Shown here: piece after piece, positions 47,488-56,652 of the stretch
Position numbering within the stretch: the first letter of the stretch is position 1
Layout of the letters: the number at the start of each line of letters is the position of its first letter
Source: Microvirga terrestris
Lineage (GTDB): Bacteria > Pseudomonadota > Alphaproteobacteria > Rhizobiales > Beijerinckiaceae
Direction of reading: 5' to 3'
Assembly (NCBI RefSeq): GCF_015694425.1
Contig: NZ_JADQDN010000011.1
Span: 1-64,000, forward strand
Length of the DNA: 64,000 bases
Notes under the pieces: model-generated
Database searches by the model: none
The model's input: only the letters and a program-made list of their open reading frames with translations
What the model was told of the DNA's origin: nothing
Made by a program: the position numbers and the translations under genes

Positions 47488-47814
47488 GCTGCTGCCGCCG
47501 GAGGGGTTCGTGAAGTTGCGCGGAATATGGCCGCAAGGGGGAGTGAAGTCCAGCCTCACGAGGCGCGAAAACCCCGACTGATTCTCCGATCTGCAGCTTC
47601 CCCAGCGGCGGGAGCGGAATTTCCCGTAATCAGGCCATTTCGGCTCCGGAGCGGTCGTCCGGAGCCGGGACCACGGATTGATGCGCCGGCACAACATATA
47701 CCCGCCGTTAAGCATGACCGCATGCGGGTCCTTAAGCCGGCGAAGCTTGGCCATTGCAAAAACCGGGAACGGATTCTCAGAGGAGTCTGAGAGGCTTAGC
47801 CGGAGGGGTCCGGG

Positions 47815-47823
47815 TTATCCACA
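47815..47823 (+). promoter_or_regulatory. DnaA box upstream of nrdJ
   Basis: TTATCCACA matches the consensus DnaA 9-mer exactly. It is a single box, so an origin is unlikely. DnaA control of ribonucleotide reductase promoters is established in E. coli (nrdAB). Confidence 0.5.
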
Positions 47824-47879
47824 ATTCACACAGCTACACACAACATGTAGTTCGGAACACTTCAGGCTGACACTAGTTC

Positions 47880-47908
47880 TTGACGTGAGGCTCGCAACAC
47901 GACTAGCT
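47880..47908 (+). promoter_or_regulatory. Candidate promoter of nrdJ
   Basis: TTGACG and CTAGCT are spaced by 17 bases. Transcription from here would give a leader of about 250 bases before the nrdJ start codon. The -10 match is imperfect. Confidence 0.45.
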
Positions 47909-48165
47909 TGCCGGGGTGCCGACCAGAGACCGGCGACCAGCCTGAAAGGGCCGGTTGAACACTCCCCAGAGTAGGCGTCAGAGCCCGTGGCAACAACGTT
48001 GCCGCGCCACCTGTGACGCCCGACCGGGGCCGTAACTCAGGCGTGTTGCGTGGGCGGTCCGAAAGAGCGGATCGTTGGGGCGTTGAACAATAATTGTGGG
48101 CTGATGAGCTGCGGGGCAAATCGCGGCCATGGGGACGTTTGTCCTCAATACTTAGGATGTGACCT

Positions 48166-51100
48166 ATGCGGATCGAGCGGCGTTATACGAAGTCTGGCCA
48201 ATCGCCTTATTCCTCCCTCGCCTTCCGGCTCGCCACGAGCGAGATCCGCAATCCGGATGGCTCGGTGGTCTTCAAGCTCGAGAACATCGAGGTTCCCGGG
48301 ACCTGGAGCCAGGTGGCCTCCGACGTGCTGGCCCAGAAGTATTTCCGCAAGGCCGGCGTTCCGGCTCGCCTGAAGAAGGTCGAGGAGAACGACGTTCCAT
48401 CCTGGCTCTGGCGCTCCGTGGCCGACGAGGCCGCCCTCGCCGCCCTCCCCGAGGATCAGCGCCTCGGCTCCGAGATCTCCTCCAAGCAGGTGTTCGATCG
48501 CCTCGCCGGCTGCTGGACCTATTGGGGCTGGAAGGGCGGCTATTTCTCGTCCGAGGAAGACGCCCAGGCCTTCTATGACGAGCTGCGCTTCATGCTCGCC
48601 AACCAGATGGTGGCGCCGAACTCCCCGCAATGGTTCAACACCGGCCTGCACTGGGCCTACGGCATCGACGGTCCCGGCCAGGGCCACTATTATGTAGACT
48701 ACAAGACCGGCAAGCTGACCAAGTCCAAGTCCTCTTACGAGCACCCGCAGCCGCATGCCTGCTTCATCCAGGGCGTCGAGGACGACCTGGTGAACGAGGG
48801 CGGCATCATGGACCTGTGGGTCCGCGAGGCACGCCTGTTCAAGTACGGCTCCGGCACCGGCTCCAACTTCTCGAAGCTGCGCGGCGAGGGCGAAAAGCTC
48901 TCCGGCGGCGGCCGCTCGTCCGGCCTCATGAGCTTCCTCAAGATCGGCGACCGGGCGGCCGGCGCGATCAAGTCGGGCGGCACCACCCGCCGCGCCGCCA
49001 AGATGGTGGTGGTCGATGTCGATCACCCGGATATCGAGAGCTACATCGACTGGAAGGTGAAGGAGGAGCAGAAGGTCGCCGCGCTGGTCACCGGCTCCAA
49101 GCTCGCCGCCAAGCACCTGAAGGCCATCATGAAGGCCTGCATCAACTGCGAGGCCGAGGGCGATGCCTGCTTCGACCCGGAGAAGAACCCGGCTCTGAAG
49201 AAGGAGATCAAGCTGGCCCGCCGGGTGCAGATCCCGGACAACTACATCAAGCGCGTCATCCAGTTCGCGCGTCAGGGCTACACGGATATCGACTTCCCGG
49301 TCTACGACACCGATTGGGATTCGGAGGCCTATCTCACCGTCTCCGGCCAGAACTCCAACAACTCCGTGTCGCTCACCGACGACTTCCTGCGCGCCGTCGA
49401 GAACGATGCCGACTGGCACCTCACCGCCCGCAAGGACGGCAAGGTGGTGAAGACCCTCAAGGCCCGCGACCTGTGGGAGCAGATCGGCCACGCCGCCTGG
49501 GCGTCCGCCGATCCCGGCCTGCACTTCAACACCACCATGAACGATTGGCACACCAGCCCCGCCGGTGGCCGCATCCGGGCGTCGAACCCGTGCTCGGAAT
49601 ACATGTTCCTGGACGACACGGCGTGCAATCTCGCCTCCGCCAACCTGCTGCAGTTCTTCGACCGCCAGAACCACAAGTTCGACGCGGAATCCTTCGAGCA
49701 TGCCTGCCGCCTCTGGACGGTGGTGCTCGAGATCTCCGTCATGATGGCGCAGTTCCCCTCGAAGGAGATCGCGCAGTTATCTTATGAGTACCGCACCCTC
49801 GGCCTCGGCTTCGCCAATATCGGCGGCCTGCTCATGACCATGGGCCTGCCCTACGACAGCGATGCCGGCCGTGCGCTCGGCGGCGCCATCACGGCGATCA
49901 TGACCGGCGTGTCCTATGCCACCTCGGCCGAGATGGCCGGTGAACTCGGGCCGTTCCCGAACTACAAGGCCAACGCGAAGCACATGCTGCGCGTGATCCG
50001 CAACCACCGCCGCGCGGCCCATGGCGAGGCTCAGGGCTATGAGGGTCTGGCCGTCAACCCGGTCCCGCTCGATCACGCCTCCTGCCCGGACGCCGACCTC
50101 GTCGCTCATGCCAAGTCCGCCTGGGACAAGGCCCTCGAACTCGGCGAGAAGAACGGCTACCGCAACGCGCAATCCACCGTGATCGCCCCCACGGGCACGA
50201 TCGGCCTCGTGATGGATTGCGACACCACCGGCATCGAGCCCGACTTCGCCCTGGTGAAGTTCAAGAAGCTCGCCGGCGGCGGCTATTTCAAGATCATCAA
50301 CCGGGCCGTGCCCGATGCGCTCCGTGCGCTGGGCTACCGCGAGCATGAGATCGCCGAGATCGAGGCCTATGCGGTGGGCCACGGCTCCATGCGCCAAGCG
50401 CCCGCCGTCAACCCCGGCTCGCTGCGCGCCAAGGGCTTCACGGACGACAAGATCGACGCGGTGGAGAAGGGCCTGAAATCGGCCTTCGACATCAAGTTCG
50501 TGTTCAACCGCTGGACGCTCGGCGAGGATTTCCTCACCGGTACGCTCAAAGTGCCGGCGGACAAGCTCAACGATCCGTCCTTCGACCTGCTCACGTTCCT
50601 CGGCTTCTCGAAGGCCGACATCGAGGCCGCGAACATCCACATCTGCGGAGCGATGACTCTCGAAGGCGCACCGTTCCTCAAGGTCGAGCATTACCCGGTC
50701 TTCGACTGCGCCAACCCGTGCGGCAAGATCGGCAAGCGCTATCTCTCGGTGGAAAGCCACATCCGCATGATGGCGGCGTCGCAGCCCTTCATCTCGGGGG
50801 CGATCTCCAAGACCATCAACATGCCCAACGACGCCACCGTCGAGGATTGCAAGAACGCCTACATGCTGTCCTGGAAGCTGGCGCTGAAGGCCAACGCCCT
50901 CTACCGCGACGGCTCCAAGCTCTCGCAGCCGCTGAACTCCGCCCTCATTGCCGATGAGGACGAGGATGCGGACGACGCGGTGGAAGCGCTCGCCGCCATG
51001 CCGGTCGCCGCGAAGGTCGCGCATGTGTCGGAGAAGATCGTCGAGAAGGTGATCGAGCGCGTGGAGCGGATTCGCGAGCGCGAGAAGATGCCGGACCGCC

Positions 51101-51870
51101 GCAAGAGCTACATCCAGAAGGCCGTGGTCGGCGGCCACAAGGTGTATCTCCACACCGGCGAGTACGACGACGGACGCCTCGGCGAGATCTTCATCGACAT
51201 GCACAAGGAAGGCGCCGCCTTCCGGGCCATGATGAACAACTTCGCCATCGCGATCTCGCTCGGCCTGCAATACGGCGTGCCGCTGGAGGAATACGTGGAG
51301 GCCTTCACCTTCACGCGCTTCGAGCCCGCCGGCTTCGTCCAGGGCAACGAGCGCATCAAGTCCGCCACCTCGATCCTCGACTACGTGTTCCGCGAGCTCG
51401 CCGTGTCCTATCTCGGCCGCAACGACCTCGCCCACGTGGACCCGTCGGAAGCCGGCCCCACCACCATCGGCAAAGGCGAGGACCAGTCGAAGGCGCCGGA
51501 GCCCGCTCCCGCCACGGCCATCGTGTCCCGCGGCTTCGTGCGCGGCAATTCCGACCGCCTCATGCTCATCCCCGGCGGTGGTGCCGGCGGCACAGGCATT
51601 ACTCAGCGCACGGGTGGCATGACCGTCGGTGCGACGGCGCTGAAGGCTGAACTCCCGCAGCCTGCCGTGCACGCGGAGGAGAAGCCGGTCGGCGAAGCCG
51701 AAATGGCGAAACTTGGGTTCTCGGCACCATCCGTCGCCGACCGGCGCGCCGAAGCCAAGATGAAGGGCTATGTCGGTGAAGCCTGCCCCGAATGCGCCAA
51801 CTTCACGCTGGTCCGTAATGGGACGTGCTTGAAGTGCGACACGTGCGGCAGCACGACGGGGTGCTCGTAG
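48166..51870 (+). CDS. nrdJ: Adenosylcobalamin-dependent (class II) ribonucleotide reductase
   Basis: A 1234-residue class II RNR reducing ribonucleotides to deoxyribonucleotides, using adenosylcobalamin to make the thiyl radical. [77 protein letters not shown] and the late [10 protein letters not shown] segment are typical of NrdJ. The C-terminus carries a redox/zinc cysteine cluster [22 protein letters not shown]. Oxygen independence and a need for B12 follow from the class. ATG at 48166 has GGATGTGACC upstream, a weak site. Confidence 0.96.
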   Translation: MRIERRYTKSGQSPYSSLAFRLATSEIRNPDGSVVFKLENIEVPGTWSQVASDVLAQKYFRKAGVPARLKKVEENDVPSWLWRSVADEAALAALPEDQRLGSEISSKQVFDRLAGCWTYWGWKGGYFSSEEDAQAFYDELRFMLANQMVAPNSPQWFNTGLHWAYGIDGPGQGHYYVDYKTGKLTKSKSSYEHPQPHACFIQGVEDDLVNEGGIMDLWVREARLFKYGSGTGSNFSKLRGEGEKLSGGGRSSGLMSFLKIGDRAAGAIKSGGTTRRAAKMVVVDVDHPDIESYIDWKVKEEQKVAALVTGSKLAAKHLKAIMKACINCEAEGDACFDPEKNPALKKEIKLARRVQIPDNYIKRVIQFARQGYTDIDFPVYDTDWDSEAYLTVSGQNSNNSVSLTDDFLRAVENDADWHLTARKDGKVVKTLKARDLWEQIGHAAWASADPGLHFNTTMNDWHTSPAGGRIRASNPCSEYMFLDDTACNLASANLLQFFDRQNHKFDAESFEHACRLWTVVLEISVMMAQFPSKEIAQLSYEYRTLGLGFANIGGLLMTMGLPYDSDAGRALGGAITAIMTGVSYATSAEMAGELGPFPNYKANAKHMLRVIRNHRRAAHGEAQGYEGLAVNPVPLDHASCPDADLVAHAKSAWDKALELGEKNGYRNAQSTVIAPTGTIGLVMDCDTTGIEPDFALVKFKKLAGGGYFKIINRAVPDALRALGYREHEIAEIEAYAVGHGSMRQAPAVNPGSLRAKGFTDDKIDAVEKGLKSAFDIKFVFNRWTLGEDFLTGTLKVPADKLNDPSFDLLTFLGFSKADIEAANIHICGAMTLEGAPFLKVEHYPVFDCANPCGKIGKRYLSVESHIRMMAASQPFISGAISKTINMPNDATVEDCKNAYMLSWKLALKANALYRDGSKLSQPLNSALIADEDEDADDAVEALAAMPVAAKVAHVSEKIVEKVIERVERIREREKMPDRRKSYIQKAVVGGHKVYLHTGEYDDGRLGEIFIDMHKEGAAFRAMMNNFAIAISLGLQYGVPLEEYVEAFTFTRFEPAGFVQGNERIKSATSILDYVFRELAVSYLGRNDLAHVDPSEAGPTTIGKGEDQSKAPEPAPATAIVSRGFVRGNSDRLMLIPGGGAGGTGITQRTGGMTVGATALKAELPQPAVHAEEKPVGEAEMAKLGFSAPSVADRRAEAKMKGYVGEACPECANFTLVRNGTCLKCDTCGSTTGCS

Positions 51871-51901
51871 GAGGTGAGCTTCTAAAGGTTTGGAGGGAGC
51901 T

Positions 51902-52528
51902 ATGGGTAAAAACTATAGAGCCCCCCACATCCTGACTGAGGCGACCATTACGAAGTTCGCAACCGACCATCGGTTACACTCGCCAACGGCGAGCGTTGCG
52001 AACTTCGACATCGTTCGTTTCTTCTATGAGGAACTCCAGGACATACTCGGCCACCCAGTTGTTCTGGAACTTCGGGACTTATCCGGGCCTGACGATGATC
52101 CCGCTTTCGTAAGCTTCAAGCCACTCAAACTGGTTTGCGATTACGAGGTGTGGAGGAACGCAAAACTTGGTGACCCGGATGCGCGGTACGTGATCGCACA
52201 TGAACTTGGACACCTCGTCTTTCATAGTGGGCACGAGCTACACTTCAGTAGCCCTGATAGCGTGTTTCATAGTTGGTATCCGGAACACGAGGGAACCGAA
52301 TGGCAAGCGCATAATTATGCCGAGAAGGTTTTGCTGCCAGATTTCGTGGTTAAGCCGTTCACAAACCATAAAGAGCTGGCCCAAGCTTGCGACGTGACAG
52401 AAGCGCTAGCACTGAAGCGCTTCAGAGAAGTAAACAACATAAAATTCTCCGGCGAGCCCTGCCCACACTGCCATGACTTCACTATGGCTTGGCACAAGAA
52501 CAAACATTATTGCTATAAGTGCGGTTAA
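51902..52528 (+). CDS. ImmA/IrrE-family metallopeptidase with C-terminal zinc ribbon
   Basis: A 208-residue protein in an AT-richer patch. H100-E-L-G-H104 (VIAHELGHLVFH) with downstream E133-WQAHNYAEKVLLP (third ligand, typical ExxA-N-A pattern) marks the ImmA/IrrE peptidase. C187/C190 and C204/C207 (CPHC...CYKC) form a C-terminal zinc ribbon. There is no HTH domain. ATG at 51902 has GGAGGGAGC upstream. ImmA/IrrE enzymes cleave repressors of phages, ICEs and stress regulons; the target here is unknown. It is convergent with the nuclease-peptidase gene. Confidence 0.85.
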   Translation: MGKNYRAPHILTEATITKFATDHRLHSPTASVANFDIVRFFYEELQDILGHPVVLELRDLSGPDDDPAFVSFKPLKLVCDYEVWRNAKLGDPDARYVIAHELGHLVFHSGHELHFSSPDSVFHSWYPEHEGTEWQAHNYAEKVLLPDFVVKPFTNHKELAQACDVTEALALKRFREVNNIKFSGEPCPHCHDFTMAWHKNKHYCYKCG

Positions 52529-52657
52529 CTGCGCAGGCTCGGTCAACACCTGCATTCTTCGCACACTGCAAAGGCGCGCGCCGAATGGTATCGCAGTTGT
52601 ACTGCATAAGGGCATCCAGTCCCTGCCCATTTTACATTCCGACACATAAATCTCTCC

Positions 52658-52686
52658 GTCATGGCCGGATCAAGTCCGGCCATGAC
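52658..52686. repeat. Extragenic palindrome that forms the 3' end of the neighbouring gene
   Basis: GTCATGGCCGGA and TCCGGCCATGAC are perfect 12-bp arms around TCAAG. The stop codon and last seven or eight codons (SWPDLIRP) of the minus-strand nuclease-peptidase gene fall within this repeat. Confidence 0.9.
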
Positions 52687-53942
52687 TGGGAAGCTTGGTT
52701 TCTCCTCCTCTGATCAGTAAGTAAGCCCATCTTTTTCAATTTTATCTCGATCGCCTGCTTCGAGACCTCAAAATATTGAGAAAGATTTGCTAATAATTGA
52801 TCGAAAGGTAGAAAGTTACACGGCTGGTCATCGACAAATATGTAGCCGTGCCCGCGATCTCGGATATCAAGGCGGGTTCGAGCTACTTCAATCGCGACGA
52901 GAAATACGTGACTGGGCATAATGATGTTGGACGAAAAGGCATTGGCTTGGAACTCAAGGCGCTCATAATTGAAGCCACTTTCAGTCTCTCTGTTGATAAA
53001 AAGATCACGTTCAACAATTGTTTCTGAACGCAGATACCGACCATGATTCAAACAAAAGTGCCCGATCTCGTGTCCTAGGGTGAACCTCTCTTGTTTACTG
53101 TTCGCGTGAGAATTTATCTTGATCGATTTGCGATCGAAATTTGCTGAACCCAGTATGGGCGTGCCATCCTCATCCTCAATCAACTGCTCACTGAATTGAA
53201 GGTCTATAGACAGCACAGAGCAAATTTTCTTGAGATCGACCGGGCCAGACTTGTAACCCACCCGTTCCAAGATCTCCCGAGCTGATTTTTCTATTTGTTC
53301 CTCGGGAAGATACGGCACGGACACTCGGGCGCTTTCACCCTCGTTTTCATCATCGCTGGATAGACCGGGTTCAAGGCTACGAAGAAAATGATTGATGGCG
53401 CAGAAGAATTTTCCGTCATGAAACGCCGAAAATTTCAAAGACTTAATAGAACGGTCATTCCGAAAGATCTGTGATTTTACAAAACGGCTCTCTAAGCAAT
53501 AATGACCTCTGCGATCCGCTACGACTTCCAGTCCAGCCTTGTCATATTTAATGATCCCCATGGATCTGCTTCTGGCGAGGTTATCCGCACCCGATTGCAG
53601 ACGTGAAGATACGACTAAAACACCTTTGGCTGCATGCCCGAAGATCCGCCCTAATTTATCCGAAAAGTCAGTTACGCATGTCTCCGGAATGCCTCCTTCA
53701 TAATTCTTGCATTCAAAAACAGTGTAGAATGATGGCTTACTCCTGCCCTGTTGATAAATCTCTATAACAACATCGAATTGAACGTCAGACCCTCGTTCCT
53801 TGCAATAGTAACCTTTCTTCTTAAAAATCTTGCAGTTTGCTGGGGGATGTAAGTCGTAGACAAGTTCACCGCGACGCTGTTGTTCGATGAGATATTCGTA
53901 GAACTCATCTTCCAGCTTATCGCCCTTTTCCGTGGAATTCAC
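52659..53942 (-). CDS. PD-(D/E)xK nuclease-like domain fused to ImmA/IrrE metallopeptidase
   Basis: A 427-residue two-domain protein. The N-terminal part (about 1-160) looks like a restriction-endonuclease-type fold: a conserved acid in VQFDVVIEI (D57) then FECKNYEG (E77-x-K79), as in Mrr/PD-(D/E)xK enzymes. A linker of about 60 acidic residues follows. The C-terminal part has LGHEIGHFCLNH (H291-E-x-x-H295) and E330-FQANAFSSNIIMP, the ImmA/IrrE zinc site. GTG at 53942 has GAGGG 7 bases upstream. The last residues are encoded by an extragenic palindrome. The gene is AT-richer than its surroundings. A defence or phage-sensing role is inferred. Confidence 0.8.
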   Translation of the reverse strand: MNSTEKGDKLEDEFYEYLIEQQRRGELVYDLHPPANCKIFKKKGYYCKERGSDVQFDVVIEIYQQGRSKPSFYTVFECKNYEGGIPETCVTDFSDKLGRIFGHAAKGVLVVSSRLQSGADNLARSRSMGIIKYDKAGLEVVADRRGHYCLESRFVKSQIFRNDRSIKSLKFSAFHDGKFFCAINHFLRSLEPGLSSDDENEGESARVSVPYLPEEQIEKSAREILERVGYKSGPVDLKKICSVLSIDLQFSEQLIEDEDGTPILGSANFDRKSIKINSHANSKQERFTLGHEIGHFCLNHGRYLRSETIVERDLFINRETESGFNYERLEFQANAFSSNIIMPSHVFLVAIEVARTRLDIRDRGHGYIFVDDQPCNFLPFDQLLANLSQYFEVSKQAIEIKLKKMGLLTDQRRRNQASQSWPDLIRP

Positions 53943-54300
53943 GAGAGGCCCTCAACCTTGGCAACAGAAGGATGATAATCCAATTATCCGCCACTTTGCT
54001 ATTTCTAAGTTGGTGGCGCCTTTAGGGCGGCGCGACACCTGATGAGAATGCTCGCAAAGGATGGCCATATCCAAGTCTGACGCGCATGGTGGTTCTTAAG
54101 ATGTGGATGGCCGGATCAAATCCGGGGATAACGACAACCCTACCTCCACGGATTGTCGCCTCGAACCACACAACCTTGAAGGCACTTAAATGCGCATTGC
54201 TATCTAAGATGGCCTGAGGAAGGCTATCTGCTATTGTCGCGTTCATCGTTTCCATAAGCCCGTCCGATGCTTCGCGATCTACGGGCTTAAGCGAACAACC
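53943..54300. other. Intergenic stretch with a degenerate repeat
   Basis: It lies between the nuclease-peptidase start and DUF1801. It holds a degenerate palindrome ATGGCCGGA-TCAAA-TCCGGGGAT at 54106-54128. A 77-codon minus-strand open frame (54022-54255) crosses that palindrome and is not convincing. Nothing else is recognised. Confidence 0.5.
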
Positions 54301-54765
54301 ATGACGAAAGCGACAGCAACCATGAAGGCGAACGGCGCTTCAACGGATGGAACCGCAGAACCCTCCCCCTCCCAACAGATCGACGCGCATATCCAGCACC
54401 TGAACGACTGGCGCGGCGAGACGCTGGCGCGGGTCCGGGCGCTCATCCTGCAGGCCGTGCCCGATGTGGTCGAGGCGGTGAAGTGGCGTGGGGTTCCGGT
54501 GTGGGAGAAGGCCGGGATCATCTGCACGGGCGAGACCTACAAAAGCGCCGTGAAGCTGACCTTTCCCAAGGGCGCTTCGCTTGACGACCCGTCCCGCCTC
54601 TTCAACGCCAGCCTCGACGGCAACACCCGCCGCGCCATCGATCTCCACGAGGGCGCAGCCCTCGACGAGCAAGCCTTCAAAACCCTCATCCAGGCCGCCG
54701 CCGCCCTGAACACCACTAAGCCCGCCAAGCGCTCGAAAACGGCATCGGCGCGGGCCAGGGCCTGA
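54301..54765 (+). CDS. DUF1801 protein
   Basis: A 154-residue protein with the DUF1801 (YdhG-like) core: IDAHIQHLNDWRGETLARVRALILQAVPDVVEAVKWRGVPVWEKAGIICTGETYKSAVKLTFPKGASL. The N-terminal 25 residues are low complexity and the C-terminus is lysine/arginine-rich. Family members are small single-domain proteins of unknown biochemical role, some in iron or stress contexts. It stands alone between AT-richer accessory DNA and a minus-strand pair. Confidence 0.88.
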   Translation: MTKATATMKANGASTDGTAEPSPSQQIDAHIQHLNDWRGETLARVRALILQAVPDVVEAVKWRGVPVWEKAGIICTGETYKSAVKLTFPKGASLDDPSRLFNASLDGNTRRAIDLHEGAALDEQAFKTLIQAAAALNTTKPAKRSKTASARARA

Positions 54766-54868
54766 GGGCATCGGGGATCGATTTGACGCCCTGCCCCAAC
54801 CGAAAGGCATCCCGCTCCTCAACCGCCTTCGTAAGAAACCGCGCGAGCCTGCGAGTCACGGTCCAGCC

Positions 54869-55327
54869 CTAGATGACCGCCACAAGCTTGGCGAAGGCGT
54901 TCAGGACCTCGGTCGCCAGATTGATGGCGTTCGCCATCTTCTTTGCTCGCTCGTACGCCTGCGTGAGAGTATCCTTCGAAGCCCGAAACGCTGCCGTCAG
55001 GGGCGCATAGACATGGCTGGTGCTTGCCAGTTTCTGATTGATCACGGCCGTCAATTCGGCCGTAAGGGCACGCATGGCGTTGACATAGCGCTGGAGCGTG
55101 CCCTCGTCGGTCGTGATGTCCGCCAAAGCACGCAAGCTGTTCTTGGCTGCGATAATGCCCTTCTCGGCGTCGTTGAGACTGATCTTCGTATTCGCTGAGA
55201 ACGCCAGGGTCATAGCCGTCGCCAAACGCTCATAGAGCGACGGAGCTTGTTTGGGCAGGTTGGCCTCTATCGCCTCGAACTCCTGCAGAGCTGCCGCGAA
55301 TTCGGCCTGGTCTTGCTCAAGAGCCAT
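54869..55327 (-). CDS. Hypothetical helical protein coupled to a lipoprotein gene
   Basis: A 152-residue, mostly helical, alanine-rich protein without signal peptide or recognisable motif (ALQEFEAIEANLPKQAPSLYERLATAMTLAF...). Its ATG at 55327 overlaps the TGA of the lipoprotein gene (TGATG), so translation is likely coupled. No family is recognised. It may be a partner of the lipoprotein, although it would stay cytoplasmic unless exported by another route. Confidence 0.7.
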   Translation of the reverse strand: MALEQDQAEFAAALQEFEAIEANLPKQAPSLYERLATAMTLAFSANTKISLNDAEKGIIAAKNSLRALADITTDEGTLQRYVNAMRALTAELTAVINQKLASTSHVYAPLTAAFRASKDTLTQAYERAKKMANAINLATEVLNAFAKLVAVI

Positions 55328-56202
55328 CACGTACTCCCTTTCTTGTCGTCCTGCTTCGCTGCCGCAGCAACGAGGTCGACCAGATCGTTCGTCAGGGCGA
55401 CGAAACGCTTGATCGTCAACTCTGCGTTGGGATCTCCAGACGCGAGAGCGGCATGAGCTTCGGCAAGCTGATCGAGGACGGTGGCATATTGACCGACGGC
55501 AACGGCAAGAGCAGCCTGTGTGGCCACTTCCTGGCGGGCGGTCTTGTACTCATCGTAGAGACGCAGGCGATCCACCTTCGGGTCTCGCCGGATGAGCAGC
55601 AGACTCACCTTGCGCTGGTATTCCAGATCCTTTGCCTGCTCCGAGAGCAGCACGGAAACTCCCGCCAGATCATCCTTTAGGGCAGCCACCAGGGCACGAA
55701 CATCCGGATCGCGCGCGACGATGACGGCTTGGATTTCACCCGCATAGGCATTGCCGAGCAGGAAACCGACGGTGCGCGATACAAGCTTCACGGCAGGCGC
55801 AGCGGCCGGAGAACCCGCGGTTGTGAATTTGCCGGCAGCGGTGCCGAGATTGACGGATGCCTGCTCCAATTGGTCGACAAGACCTTGATCGGCTGCGAGC
55901 TTGAGAGCCTTGCCGTATGCTTCCAATGCGCGGAGGGCCTCCAGGCGCGGCTTGAAATTCTCCGGATTCAACATGGCGTCCGGAGTATCGGCGAGTGTGA
56001 AGGAACCTCCCCTTACATATCGAGCGGCTTGATCCTCCTCACCGATCCGTAATGCGAGTGTCCGGTTCGCGGTGGCTGCGTTCTGCAGAAGTGCGCTGCC
56101 GGCCGCGGTGGCCCCGCCGAAAGCATCCACCTTCTGTGAGGACGGTAGCGTGCTGCAGCCCATGAGCAGTGAAACGCACATCACGATATACGCGAATTTC
56201 AT
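55327..56202 (-). CDS. Predicted lipoprotein
   Basis: A 291-residue lipoprotein. MKFAYIVMCVSLLMGCSTLP has a lipobox (LMGC) with lipidation expected at C16. The mature part is alanine-rich and alpha-helical with coiled-coil-like stretches (ALKDDLAGVSVLLSEQAKDLEYQRKVSLLL and later). ATG at 56202 follows AAGGGGG by 6 bases. It is the first gene of a coupled pair with the 152-residue protein. The function is unknown. Confidence 0.8.
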   Translation of the reverse strand: MKFAYIVMCVSLLMGCSTLPSSQKVDAFGGATAAGSALLQNAATANRTLALRIGEEDQAARYVRGGSFTLADTPDAMLNPENFKPRLEALRALEAYGKALKLAADQGLVDQLEQASVNLGTAAGKFTTAGSPAAAPAVKLVSRTVGFLLGNAYAGEIQAVIVARDPDVRALVAALKDDLAGVSVLLSEQAKDLEYQRKVSLLLIRRDPKVDRLRLYDEYKTARQEVATQAALAVAVGQYATVLDQLAEAHAALASGDPNAELTIKRFVALTNDLVDLVAAAAKQDDKKGST

Positions 56203-56547
56203 GGCTTGCCCCCTTTTCAGCGGACACGACGATGTTGCGTCAACCCAGCCAATCGCCTGTCCGGCGCCGTGCCTCAGCTCTCGGAAATCACCTCCGCAAG
56301 GACTGTCGCAATCTCTACGGGAATGATGCCATGACTGCGCAACCCGCAAAATGCAATGATTGGCATTACTCCCTAAGAATGATGGATATCTTCCGGCATG
56401 CGAGCCCTGGCAGACAGATCAGGACAATTTAGGATGTGCCTCGACGGCAAGCGGGCCACGGCGAGCGCCCCTCGCCGCTGCGCTCATGGATAAGCGTATC
56501 TTTCCCGCTTCCATGCGCGCATAGTGATGGGAACCCCGGAGGGTGCC
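56203..56547. other. Divergent intergenic stretch
   Basis: It separates the lipoprotein start from the plus-strand micro-genes and must contain promoters for both. I recognised no operator, hairpin or coding sequence in it. Confidence 0.45.
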
Positions 56548-56652
56548 ATGATGGCGAGGATCAAGTCCTACATCTCCTATGAGAACGAAGCGCTTGCGGT
56601 GTCCGGTCTGGCCTTCTTGTTCTGCGCCGGGGTGATCCTGGGGTTCCTGTGA
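56548..56652 (+). CDS. Small membrane protein, 34 residues
   Basis: ATG at 56548 has GGAGGG 4 bases upstream, a strong ribosome binding site. The product MMARIKSYISYENEALAVSG runs into LAFLFCAGVILGFL, a single C-terminal transmembrane helix preceded by a basic/aromatic segment. Its TGA overlaps the next ATG by one base (TGATG). Too short for family recognition; the ribosome binding site and coupling are the evidence that it is real. Confidence 0.6.
   Translation: MMARIKSYISYENEALAVSGLAFLFCAGVILGFL

Larger units (their letters stand above)
47488..48165. other. 678-base noncoding region between NDUFA12 and nrdJ
   Basis: No open frame here is protein-like. It contains a consensus DnaA box at 47815, a short inverted repeat CTACA...TGTAG at 47834-47850, a candidate promoter at 47880-47908, a GC-rich probable leader to about 48080, and ACAATAATTGT (palindrome with one central base) at 48087-48097. 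It must hold the nrdJ control region. Confidence 0.6.

Noticed and set aside
47815-47823. DnaA box as a replication origin
   Set aside because: Only one consensus box, no AT-rich unwinding element, and no dnaA, hemE or repABC genes nearby.
47900-48165. Possible cobalamin riboswitch ahead of the B12-dependent nrdJ
   Set aside because: Fragments such as AAAGGGCCGGTTGAA and GCCACCTGTGAC are only loosely like the consensus and out of order; no B12 box was found.
49777-51672. A 631-codon open frame antisense to nrdJ
   Set aside because: It mirrors nrdJ codons and has no recognisable domain or ribosome binding site.
54022-54255. 77-codon minus-strand frame beginning METMNATIADSL
   Set aside because: Half of it is coded by a degenerate extragenic palindrome, and there is no ribosome binding site or family similarity.
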